This document shows, piece by piece, positions 1 to 14,100 of a stretch of DNA of 64,000 nt (the stretch's first letter is position 1; each line of letters begins with the position of its first letter). The notes under the pieces were generated by a model. It saw nothing but the letters and a program-made list of their open reading frames with translations. It ran no database searches and was not told where the DNA came from. The stretch is from assembly GCA_003260075.1 (NCBI GenBank), contig QLIY01000550.1, positions 44,606-108,605 of the forward strand, given 5' to 3'. The translations under genes and the position numbers were made by a program. The stretch comes from Phallusia mammillata (Eukaryota; Chordata; Ascidiacea; Phlebobranchia; Ascidiidae).

Positions 1-290
1 ATGTTTCACCTAAATGTCCATTCATTAGACTTGTACAAAGCGCAAAAATTCAAATCATAAGAACAAAACTTATGGTTTGACCAAAACTAATATATTGTTA
101 ACCAAATGTGACCATGCACGTCGTGTCTTATTTTAGAATAATCTGATATTTGGTATGAAAAAAATGTGCACAAGGTTACTTAATTTTTCGAAACAAGCAT
201 AGATGGACATACTGGTTAATAAGCTCTGATTTAACCTGTTTTTTAACACCCCTGTAAAAACGTAACGTTTTGACTACTGTTAGTACTTAC

Positions 291-503
291 CACATCTCTT
301 AACTTAGCATAACATCCAGGAGTGAGATGATTTTTCATGATATTGTGATGGTTCTTAAGGTCAGGAAAGTCGGCCCCTGGTGGATATTTCAATTCTCGTG
401 TCGGTGGCAAACGAGCTCCAGCAACATGTTGTTCCCTTGTTTTGTACCACAAAGCTGCTGAACTAGCTGCCGCAACCGCAACACCAACTTTTTTGGAAAA
501 CAT
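291..503 (-). CDS. CKMT: Mitochondrial creatine kinase, first coding exon (partial gene)
   Basis: Creatine kinase transfers phosphate between ATP and creatine; the mitochondrial form sits in the intermembrane space. The exon starts at the ATG at 503-501 and ends at 291, before a good donor (GTAAGT on the minus strand, 290-285). It encodes about 71 residues: an alanine-rich N-terminus with basic residues that looks like a mitochondrial presequence, then YPPGADFPDLKNHHN and HLTPGCYAKLRD, which match the start of the conserved guanidino-kinase N-domain in CKMT proteins (family pattern YPPSAEYPDL...HLTP..Y..L). The catalytic domain is not in the window; the remaining exons must lie beyond position 1. 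An AG (GAACTTTAG on the minus strand) lies about 20 bases before the ATG and could accept a cis or trans leader. Cytosolic creatine kinase is less likely because of the presequence. Confidence 0.85.
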
Positions 504-1514
504 CTTTGTCTATCGCGTTAACTAAAGTTCGAGGTTTTTTTCCCAAATACACCAAAGCAGCCACTTTGCTTCGACTAATTTAAAATTGTGTCAAATTGCA
601 TTGATCGAACAAACGATGAAACAATGGTATTTGTCTGCCCTTGTCGCGTTAATAATTGACTGTATAAACCGCAAAACCAACAACAAAAATTGCGAAAAAA
701 AATTAAAGTTGGAATTTTCTAAACTAATACACAAAACTTTGCTCCAAACTGTATCTAAAATCAAACAATCAGTTTGATTGCTTTTATTAAGCATTTTTTT
801 CGTTTTTTAGGCCACGTTATAGTTTTGTCTGCCATTAAATCGGCATGTGAAGTCACGTACAAGGGTGTTTAACTAGGGGGCAGAACAAACGGTTTGTGTA
901 ACCTTCGTGGTCCCTCAAGTCAGCACATTTGCCATACGTTTCACATTATTAATAGGTTTCCCAAAGTCAGATGGTCATATACCTGAAATTGTGACAGTTC
1001 TTTACATATTTAACTACGTGGGTTGGATATAATACTGAAGTTCCCCCCCTGAAGTTTGCTGTGTATATTTCCACTTTAAATTTTACACATACGCATTGTT
1101 TTGAACCAAAACAGTATATTTTCATGTAATATAGTCTTAAGCGCGTGGGAAAATATTAAGTTTTTTGTGAAACTGGTCATAGTCACCATGTTGCAGTTTG
1201 TCTTTATCGTTGCAGGGAAATCTTATGATTAAAAAGTCAGAATGAACTTTACTTGCTGTCAATCAAAATCTATACATCTCGCCTTGTTCTTTATTGTAAG
1301 CTTATTATTTTTTTAAATGTTTAAATATGTATCCTTTTTACGGTAACCCATTATTTTAATCCTTATTTAAAGTGCATGAATGAGTTAATTTTATACAAAA
1401 AATTGGTAGATAACGACAAAACAATAGTCTAACTCTAAACAGACAAGTTTGTTAGTTTAGTCTTTCGGGGGCTTCTTTTCTTGTCAAAGCGGAACATGCT
1501 AACACCATAACTCA

Positions 1515-3000
1515 CGTCAGCCGCACATTTCGCAAATTTTCGATGGGTGGCGCAAAGAGCACATTTGAAACGGTATCTCTAAAACTGCTGACGGCTAGGG
1601 CTATAGGGTTGAGGTAGAGTATTATCATTTAAACTTGAATCAAACAAACTCAAAAACTTTGATCCTAAGAAATTTTTGAAAACTTACTTCACAATTTTTG
1701 TTTTTTCACGGGGTTCGAACCCAGGACACTCCCGGGGACGAATCCCGATCAGATTTTTTATGTCTTTTAACCGCAAAATTAACAATTCAACCCTGTGCGC
1801 CACTTATCGGCATTTAGCTAAATGTGGGGTTGCCGTGAGCTACGGTGTTAGTAGCTCTCCCAGCCCAATCCCACCCTGTTTCTCTCACACGGTTTGTTAC
1901 ATTTTTGGACTCTCTCATATGGTTCCACCAACACCTTCTTCGCACCGCCACATGTGGCCATCATCTGCGAAATATGGTATTTAAAACTGTTTTATACATG
2001 CAATATCAATTTACGGTGTCGTTGTTATTTGGCGGAAAAAACTTTTAATTATTTTTTTTATCTATGGTTTTATATTGTGTTTACTGGTGTTTTTCCGGCA
2101 CTGTTAGATGACATATGTGTCGTAAATGATTTGGAAATGTGGCCTAATATTTGGAAAATGTGGCCTGATATTTGATTGTGGTGCGAATTTTTACGAAAAA
2201 TGTTGTAGCTTAGCTATAGATAGAAAACTTCCACCCCACCACAAACCCAGCACATTTTTGAATTCCTAAATCATCCACAAACGTTTTTATAACTGTCGGA
2301 TTATTTTTCCTGCATCTGATTATGATTAACCAACTTAACCAACTAAACGCCGTTTATTTGCTATGCCTGTTACAGAGATGCAGATCGAAGTAAAGTTGCT
2401 AAAAGTCAAAGAAGCTTTGGAGAAATTTATAGAAACGTAGGTTAAAACATTGGTTGGTATTTCAGAATCTAATAAAATCTCAGGATCAGTTAATCAGGAT
2501 TTTCATTTTTGTGGATTGGGGATTTTCCGGCGTCGTCTCTGCGCAACAACAAGAAGATCATCTGTTCTATCCGTTTCTTTATGTAAAAACTAAAATGATA
2601 TTTGTTGTTGCGAAAATGCGTTGGGCTATTTACCTAAAATTGGTAAACAGGAAAACAATACCTTTTATTTGGGACTCCATACAAAAGGCGCAAGAATAGT
2701 TTTTATTCATACTCACCGAAGCGTGACAAAAATAACGTAACGATATATTTGGTTGGGTACAGCTAGGTGGCGCAAAGGGCTGAATTATTTATTTCGCAGT
2801 CAAAGAGGGGTTGCGTTGGGAACTAAGTTTTTGTAAATTTTACATTAGGAACTGAGTTTTATAGTTACTTTTTTAAACTTTTATTGATAACACCTTACCC
2901 CAACCCTAATAGCCCTAACCGTCATCATTGTTTGCAGATATACCGTTTTAAATAGGGATTCGTGCTCTTTGCGACACTTATCAAAATTTACCGAAATGTT
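1515..3000. repeat. Inverted pair of a dispersed repeat
   Basis: The stretch about 1515-1620 (GGCGCAAAGAGCAC, then ACGGTATCTCTAAA, then GACGGCTAGGGCTATAGGGTT) reappears in reverse complement at about 2885-3000 (CAACCCTAATAGCCCTAACC, then ATACCGTTTTA, then GTGCTCTTTGCG). The arms are roughly 100 bases each, about 1.3 kb apart. Related GACGGCTAGGGCTA text lies at 54853-54870, so this is a dispersed family. Whether the two arms are the ends of one element or two insertions is not settled. Confidence 0.5.
1690..1806 (-). repeat. Possible tRNA-derived SINE or degenerate tRNA-like sequence
   Basis: Read on the minus strand, a TGGCGCACAGGGT stretch (about 1803-1791) resembles a Pol III A box, and GGTTCGAACCC (1711-1721, the same on both strands) matches the B-box consensus GGTTCGANNCC. 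The boxes are about 80 bases apart, longer than in most tRNAs, and I cannot fold a clean cloverleaf. A tRNA-derived SINE fragment fits better than a working tRNA. Confidence 0.35.
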
Positions 3001-4767
3001 GATGAAAGTGGATGTTCCGTGCATTTGCTACCTTAGAGTTTTGATATTCTGTGGTCGATATTATAATAGGTAATGCATTAGTTAAAATTGCATCAATTTC
3101 AACACCAATTTATAGTGCGATTGTGTAGCAATGTGTGTTTTATATTTTTGTGTTTTTTTTTAAGCGCAACATCAGACACGTCAAGGCACTTTTGTCTTTC
3201 CTTTAAACTTTAAAGTCTAGCGGCCTTAGATTGCGTTTTCTAAAACACTCCCTAGCACTTACGCAATTCGTTTCCTGCAGCTGCCTTTGTTGTACAATAA
3301 TTATTTCTTTTGTTTCGGAGCGACAATAACTTCACTCCGAGTTACAATAACGCCATGTCATTTCACTATATATTTGTGCTTGATTAAAATATATACCGCA
3401 CATGTCAGGAAGTTGGGATCGGTATTTTTAAAAATCGAAATCCTAGCAAAACTTTAGGAAGCAGAACTGGAGAAAAATCAATAAAAAGCGGATCAAGATA
3501 AAACACCCTGTTGGAGATTACGGTGTATCTGGGTCTGCAAACTACTTGTCATTGAGTGGAAGTATTGCCTTAACTCAACCAAATGTCACTAGCGTTATGC
3601 AAACCACTAAACACTGCTGTTGTACTTGGAAGTACTCAATCCGCGATACTGTGCAAACATTGTCATAAATTTGGACACGTTGGTTCAAAACACTAATTTA
3701 TGGCACCAAAAATGTGCATTCATAAAATTTTGTGAGACCAGGGCCTATTTTACGCCAATAACATTGAAGCGAATTTATTTACTTTTAAAATGCGATAATT
3801 AATGTCTTACGAACATTAGTTTATACTGGGACAAATAGTTTTGGCCTTACGACCGTTCAACTGGTGTAGTTGTTTGTTTTTGGGTCAAGTTGAAAATCCC
3901 TACTTTGTACAGATTTCGACAGGTACGACACATGGTCTGATCTAAATCGATGAACGAATGTGATGATGTAATCCTGCCTTGACTTCGTTGGAGGAAAAAA
4001 TCAATAACACATACTCACAGTTCGAGAACATGTTACATTACTCATATTCAACATCAATAGTAATTTTAAAACAACAATGCAAGCACCGATTTTTTGACGA
4101 ATAATAAGAATACAAAATTTGTGATTGCCATTGTACTGTAGCAATAATGTTAATACCCAGTAAGTAGTGAAATAAGGCAAAATCGTTCATAAATTTAAAT
4201 TTGTTTTTAAGCGTTACATTTGAAAATTGGGTGGAAAAACATTTTTGCTTCGCACACACCAGAAAAGGTTGATGTAGATAAAACATTGCACTTGTGAAAT
4301 AGAGAACTGAAGAAAGGGTAATACAGCAGTATCCCAATGCATACACGGGGGGGGGGGGAAAGACATGTGAATATTTCATGAGCGCCTGCATTTCTTTACC
4401 AAAGTCAATATTACAGAATCTAACTCAATGCAAGCTGTTTTGCCAACCAGACTAAACATCAGCACTAAAGTTTTTAATTTGGTGTTGTTTATATCATTCA
4501 CATAAATTTAGCATTTTTTTCGAAAAGGTTTATAAATTTGAAAATAAACTTGTCCCAGTTTTATACACTTTATGCAACTAGATCATGCAGGAGTTTCACA
4601 ACCAACACCTCATGCAGACAATTTTGGTACCACGGTAATAACGTAATTAAATACAACCATATCATGGTCACAATTAAATAAATAATACATGCTTTGCGAA
4701 GAAAGTCAAGGAATCGTATTTTAGGCTGTTTGCTACCTAATACGTACTACATGCAACAATTTAGAAG

Positions 4768-6714
<1,947 letters not shown>

Positions 6715-6721
6715 TTACCAC

Positions 6722-8116
6722 CTGAAATATATTTAACATTACATTTTTAATCTTGTTTCATCATGTTCAAGGTAAATTTTACCACTTAACAAATTCTTCC
6801 CTAGTTCGTATTAAACGATGTGAAAATATGACTTGACACGAAACAAACAAAATGTCTGCCTTTGTGCTTTGTCGCGTACTTGTATAAAAACGTACATTAG
6901 ATGCCCCGGTCGGACTGTTACAAACAAGCAAAATACCTTTAACATTTACATGATAAGCAAATAAAACTGCTAAGTTTGGTAGTTGTCATCTTTTGCACGC
7001 AACTACAACAGAATAAATTGTTCTCTCTTTACTGAAATTTTCATCATGATTTACTCAACTCTAAAACGGCGTACGCATGGTCGCTCAACCATGACCAATC
7101 AGAACGCCAGCAAAGCGACGAACGACTCGAAAAGTGCTTTGTACTTTTATTGCAACTGTCGACACCAGGTGTATGTTAAGAGATTTATTTTGACATATAA
7201 CATAAGTTTAAGTAATGTATATTTGTTTAGAATGTCAAAATACGCTCCCAACCACACAACGGCGAAGCATTTGCTGTATTACTTCCACTACCTTCCCGTT
7301 CTTGATCTCACAAAGGCAATATCTGTCTGCCCTGCCGCCAACAACGGGACAGTCTGGTCGTTTGCTCTCATCCGTTTAATAAAGGTGACGTCAAAATAAA
7401 GAAACAAAAATATCTGCTCACTTTCGTGATCAACCAATCACAGTTTGGCGCTAGGAGCTAACATCGACCAATGGAAATCCAGTATTTCGGGTTGCGACCT
7501 TTTGCACACGGCACTGACGTACTATCATGTTGTTGTGCTCCATTTTCAATTGAGAGAACCCGGGTATAACGAAATAGATTTTTGAAATACCACGTTTCTA
7601 TGAAATTTAAAGTGGTATCTAGTGTAGACTTTGAAAAGGAAAGGTTGTTCCAATACTCAAAAGAGTATTTTTTGATTATTCGGGTGTACGTTACAATTTT
7701 CTTGGACAAGATTTAAGAAGCAAGTTTGATTGAAGGCATATGTTGGTTTAGCACAGCAGTCTGCAGTTTTGTCTCTCAGCGTTTTATTTTGTTGTTTCTG
7801 CTGTCAATTTAAAATTAGCATTTAATTTTGCATCAACTGCATAACAGCCACAGGAAATGTTCAGGCTTAGTCAAAATTTTTACCTTTTTTGCTTTGTCAA
7901 GTCTCACTGTCAACCACAGTTACTTCACTGACTCTAGGAATTGTTGCTTGAGTGCATTTTTTTACATTGGTAATTGTGTAAGTTATTTATGCTTATATTC
8001 TTTACCAAACTTTATTTTTTATCAAACCAGTGTTGTAGAGAATGTTAGAGTTCAGTTGTATTACACATAGAAATGCCTTGGCACAGTATTTGTGAATAAA
8101 AATTGCCAACCTAAAC
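6722..8116. promoter_or_regulatory. Divergent promoter region between KLC and SAP130
   Basis: About 1.4 kb separates the KLC leader from the SAP130 start codon. On the plus strand it contains a full CRE palindrome TGACGTCA at 7386-7393 and CCAAT boxes at 7095-7099, 7434-7438 and 7468-7472. The cluster at 7386-7472 is about 650 bases before the SAP130 ATG. Start sites cannot be placed from the sequence, and no coding exon was recognised here. Confidence 0.35.
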
Positions 8117-11100
8117 ATGTCTGTTAACAATACATCACCAACAATCTCGGTTCCTGTATCCATCCCAATTAACCCGGCGTTTTCCTTAAATGATGTTAGC
8201 GCGGTTTTGTCAACTGGCAGCACAAAACCTCCTTTGCAGTCACAGGTTGTGTATCAGCCTATTAGCAAGGTGTCTATTAACCCAATGCCAGCTCCTACAA
8301 ATTCAACACCAATGGGTGTTCAGGTAAGTTATGTTTGTATTCTAAAATCTTTGGCTTGTTTTAAAGCAATATATTTTGTAATTTAAAGAACACAACTTTT
8401 ACCAATAAAATCTGTGAATGCTGTTTTTAGGACAATTCCTCAGTGAAACAAACAGCTAGTACTGCCCCGGTGTCCACTGGTAGTACACCTGTTGCTCCGA
8501 AACAAGTTATCACCAGACTACCCAACCAGATTACCCAACCTCAAAAGACATTTGGCAAACATCAGCTTCCTGTTCGTTCAGTTCCAGCTTCAGTTTCTGT
8601 CTTACCCCATGTTATACCCAGATCTACATCTGCTGTTAACACTGTCTCAACAGCTTTGTTAGATCCTGGCGGTGGAGGAGGTGGCTTTCCAGCAAAAGGT
8701 GTCGCTTTGCAACCTGCCAGTTTACCAGCTGCTAAGCAAAAGGTAAAATATATGCAACACAAACTTTTGTTAGTTTTTGCAATTTTTAAAAAAAGCGACA
8801 TATTATATTTCTTAGGGATTAGAATAAATGTCATTGTTAGGATTAGATACACACATATTTAGCATATAACCGGAATATATTTTTTATCAGTTTCAAGCTC
8901 AACATGTTTTAATGGCTCCTGGCTTGAGAACTCCAGCACCCATAAAGTATTCCCAATTCCAGCCAACAGTAAGTAATGCCAGATAAAGCATCAGTATTTA
9001 AATTACTTTGTCTTTGTCAACCTGTAGTTTGTATGTTCCTTTTTTCAGAAACAAAATGGCAGATGTATTTTTTGTAGCAATGTTTCAAAGAGTTTTTGGC
9101 AATAAACCTTCTTTGTTTTCAATTGCAGACTTTTGGTTCAGTGTCCTTTCAACTACCCAACCAACATCAAACTACCACTACATTGGCAGTGAAACCTCTG
9201 CAAACTGGAAACCGTGTACAACAACCTTTGGTGGTAAATATGTATAACTTCTTGCACTACTACCCAGCACCTAAACAGTAACTTTGTAAAGTAGTTTTTG
9301 TTTCGTTTAGTTGTCAACCTGTTTCTTATTTGTTTATGCTTATTGCAAACAAAATATTTAGGTTCGATCTATTGTTCCGCAGCCACAAGGCAGGCCATCA
9401 ATACCCCTTACAGTTGCTACTACACAAGAAGCACCAAGAAGGTATGTTTATTTACTGTAGCTTATGTATTTGTGTATAACAAACTGACTGCAAACAAAAC
9501 AGCTACCTAATTTCTTGCATTGTACTCAACAAACCCTTGTTTTTCCAGACCCAGCAGTGTACTTCATCAACCAACCACAACTATAAGCATTTCCGTAGCA
9601 GCAAGGCCCAACAGCCAACAAGAACCTATACAGTTAATTAATGCAACATCCAGGGTTTCTGTAACTTCAGCTGCAGGTAATTCAGGCATTGAATGTCATA
9701 CTGCATTCAAATAGCTTGTTTGTACTGTTTGTCAAAAATATAATACAATTGAAAAAAATTCCCTTGTTCACTGAATGGTTCTATTCCGAAGTTTTTTATG
9801 GTTGTCTGTGCTTTAATTTACCAAAATTGTTGTATAGGAGGGAAATCTGTGTACCAAGTGAGTATTGCATCAACTTCAGGTGTGTCTCCTATTTCTGCTG
9901 CTGCTCCAAAACTTGCAAGAAAAGTGGTTACTCCAAGGCCTGCGACCATTGTTGCAAATAATATCATTAGTAAGTACATTACTGGTATATAAACAAATTA
10001 CATGTACGGAAACTAAAAAAAATATTTTTGCGTTTAGATCGTACTGCTCCAACGTCAAGTGCGTCATCAAGCATTGCCACATCTGTAACTTCTTTTACTT
10101 ATTCTGCTCCCCAATCTCGTCTAGCTTCCATAGCATCAATCACCACATCTGCTGTTGCTAAGGTGTTTCCACAGCCGGTAAGAATATGTTTGTCTGTAAA
10201 CTGCTGTATGTACATGTTCATATTCTCACACAACACAAATCTAGACTAGTTCTGTTAATTCCATACGCAATTTTTAAAACTTTAAAATGCAATTAGTCGG
10301 AATATAGGATTTTCTGAAATCAGTATTAACAGTACAGGTTGTTTAGACTTTACAAATTCATACGATCAAAATGTTTGTATGTTGCAACTTATGGCACTTC
10401 CTGCTTTAGCAAATACTATAATAGTAAGTTGTGTTTTCTCTCTGGCTCTGACAAAACTTGCCAATAGTTTTGTACAGTTGATATAAACAGAAAAAACATA
10501 GACTACCAACTATGATCTTATTCTTCAACCACAGCCTTCAGTGAGTGGTATATCAGCTCACGTCCGCACAACTGAAATCAACCAGCCTGCAACATTGGTC
10601 CGCCACACACAACCATCCACAGTAACAGCAAATCAACCATCGTCTTCTGGCAGTTCTGTCATAGCTTCAGTTGGTGCATCTTCAAGGGTAACAATGAGTT
10701 GAATAACTCAAATTCCTTTAGCGTTAGGACAAAAAAATTAGCCCAAATTTTAAATGTTTGTTGTGTTTTAGACCGTTTCATCTGTCATGCAGCCGATGAT
10801 CTACATGCCCCAGGCTCCTGGCATAAGTTTAAGTTTTCCATATCATACTCCTACAGCAACATCATACACTTCAATAGGTCATGGTATTCGACCTGCATTA
10901 AATATTTCAGGTAAACTTTTTTGGTCATTTCAATTAAATTGGTGTTATATATGCATTTACGTTTTTAGCTCCTAATCAGTCTGCTCCAATTCGCCTGGGT
11001 TCAAACTTACTTGTAATGGAAGCCCCAAGACCTGGAACAGCACAAAGCAACATTACAGCTTTTACCCAAGGTATATTACAAATCTATCACGCTCTTAAGC

Positions 11101-14100
11101 TTTTTGTATTCATGCTCTGTAACCTTGTGATTTCTTACAAAGGGCAAAAAATTCTTCAAACAGTGCCTGCAACCCAAACTGGAGGCTCAGATCAACCCCG
11201 AATGTTGCCCCCAAATATGGCATCGGGCCAAGTACCCACAGGAATACAACATGTCCCAAATATGTCTCCGAAGCCAGCTATTTTGCGGCGACCGATACGA
11301 TCAGATACAAGGTAAGTTATCACTTAGTTAACAACTGATTTTTGATTTTAAAATATTTGTTTTTATTTCAGTATTACCAAAAAGCTGAACTTTTCTTCTG
11401 AACCAAGAGTTCATGATCGAGCTTCCCCAATAAAAACTGAGCAAAGGTGGGTTGCAAATTCCGTATTGCAAGTTACAGGTCTCCCTCCAGAAGGGTACAC
11501 AAATTGTTTGTTTTTTTCTTTCAAACGCCTGTTTGATCAAAAAAGAGTGCTACAACCCTTTAAATTTACACATGTGATAGATAGTTATCCAACGTTAAGA
11601 CTCCCAAAATTTGCCCCCAGATGCCCCAATGGTTTACCCACAGGCCCACCAAATCTTACAGTGGTTAAACTTACTAAACTACATGACCCAGGTGTATTAT
11701 ACTTTGTTTGTTGGTGGTTTCCAAAGTATTTTAGTACTTTTTGTGACTGGAATCAACCATTTTTCTTTTCCGCTTAAGAGTTTCTTGTTTGCTTACATAA
11801 CCTTTTGATCAGCAATGCAAGCCCTTATGCCATTAAGTTTAGATACTTGTATCATGCTCTAAAGCAGTGATTCTCAAACTGTGTGCCGTGAGAGATCTCC
11901 AAGTGTGCCGCAAAATATTTTCTCTTTTGAAGTGCAAACATTCCCTAGTGTTTTAGGCCTTTACGGCGAAATACTGGTGCGCATAACAAAGTTTTAAAGC
12001 CCATATTTTGTTATTGGTAATAAAAAGCATCCTTACCCACCACAATAAAGTTGAAAATTAACTTAATTATAAGCTTATTTGATCAACTTCTGTTGTGTTT
12101 CCCTGCGAAGTGTGCCTCGGAAGGAAATTTTGGTTCTTTAATGCGCCGCATGGTAAAAAAGTTTGAGAAACACTGCTGTAAAGGCTGAGGGACACTTATA
12201 GTTGTTTCTACTCTGCTGCCATACACAGTAACTCACTGATGTATAGTTATAAACTTTCACAGATTGTACACATAAAGATGTGCCATTAGTTTAGTTTGAC
12301 TGGATAGCCCCACTAGCTTCCCAAAATATGTGAATTTTCAAACAATCTCCTGATTATATAATATTTGGATAGCTTGAAGAGTTGGCCATTTATAGATGTT
12401 GGTTGTTGTGTTTTACCCTAATAGCCCCAACTTTTCCGCACACCAGCCCCCTAAAATGGGTGAATTTTATTAACTTTGTTCGAACTGGATGAAACATAGA
12501 CACCTTGTAGACTTAGCCATTTGTAGGTGTTGTTTGTTTTGTTTTACCCTTTGATCTCACTATTTAACCCTTTTTTCCATTTAAACTGGAACATGAAAAA
12601 AAAACACTTCAGACCATGTTTGACTTGAATAACGCTTGCATAGTTTGTACTTTACATAGAATGATCATGTAGGCACAGTACCAATCACTGTATCTGACCT
12701 TACAGCACCAAACTTTCTCATGGTTGTCACTAGAAATACATTATTTTCAACTTTGCATGTGTGGGGGCCCATGAGTTTCTGCCTGCAGAAACAAATCCCT
12801 CTCATATAGAAATTAAAATTGAGTTTAGAGGTTTAGATAGCTGATAAATATTTTTTCTGCAACGACAGATTGCATTCTGCAAATTCTTCTGATGGAGGAC
12901 CCAATGCTTATGGGTCTGCAAAGCGATATCCACATGAGACGACATACTCTGTTACATCTAACATCAAACCAGCATTGGCAGGCCAAGGTACATATATCTG
13001 CATTTAGTAACAAATAATAGTTCTAACTAGTAATATGGGAATGCTTGATGGCCGGCGTACTATAATTTTTTCCATACAATTTAAGCTTAATTCATATTTG
13101 TTGAAGGTAATGCTGAGAATAATATTTATCGAACTTGCAGGTTTTGACCACAATCTGTTGATAAACAAACAGGCTCCCAAACAGATTTTTACATTACCCC
13201 TTTATGTTTCTAGTTAAACCTACAGTGACCAGCAATGGACTTGGTCACTCCTTAAAACTGCAAAATAGCAACACCAACATCCCATTTGTAAAAACAGGTT
13301 AATATTTTTATTACAATTTTTTGGCTATTTTAATATGTTTGACAGCATTTAACGACAATTGTTTGTTTTCAGAGCCAGGTTCCATGCAACAAGGTCATGT
13401 CACGAACTCAAATGTTGATGAACAGAAGATAGGGATGGAACAAAGTATCCAAAATGTGCCATTTTCCATTAAAACTGAAACAGGTATCTTAAACTCCCAG
13501 CCATATTTTTTGCTGAAATAAGGTTTTTGTTTCGGAAGGCTATTCACGACAAGTATATTAGACCAAATATGTTGATATTATTTTTCTGTAGTTTCAGGCC
13601 AAAGGTTTCAACCCACAACCACCTACCACCTTCAAGGCAACAAACAAGGCCAGGATGGAATTTCTGCCCCACACCAAGTGATACATCAGCCAGTGTCCAA
13701 AGTGAGGCAGCTGCAGCAGCGAGTGACAGTCACAGCAACTCCAAAGATCATCCCTGCCAATCAGCTACAACATGGTGTCAATTCTCCAGCATTGCCAAAC
13801 AACATGCAAATTCGCCAGGTCAATTCGAACACTGCAATGCACTACAGGGCTGGTGAACTACATCAGACATCCATACACAGTGAGAGCAAGCTAAAACTGA
13901 GTGACAGCGCACCTGCTGGGACACTTAAAAGAGGCTATGACAAAATCACCACTATTCCCCTACCTCGTGATGACCGTCTGAGGTCGAATTTAGAGCAACA
14001 AAATTCACATTTCATTCAAAACAGTGCCCATGTTAACTTAAGCAACTCTGCGCACGAACCTTTAATGGGGCTCTCACCAAGAAAGAAGCCAAGAAAACAA

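Larger units (their letters stand above)
504..4767. other. Intergenic region, repeat-bearing, no supported gene
   Basis: About 4.3 kb between the creatine kinase start and the kinesin light chain stop. It is AT-rich with only short ORFs that show no family motif. It holds a tRNA-like repeat near 1690-1806, an inverted pair of repeat copies near 1515-1620 and 2885-3000, a two-copy tandem (about 21 bases, GGCCTAATATTTGG type) at 2132-2176, and a G12 run at 4347-4358. The left part must contain the creatine kinase promoter. Confidence 0.6.

Noticed and set aside
11621-11692. Exon-like stretch after CCCCCAG in SAP130 intron 13
   Set aside because: Entry phase 2 and exit phase 1 do not agree with the next exon (12869), and there is no family resemblance.
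13139-13213. Possible SAP130 exon starting at the acceptor ACTTGCAG
   Set aside because: Reads in frame to TAA at about 13214 with no usable donor; the next acceptor TTTCTAG at 13213 fits phase better.
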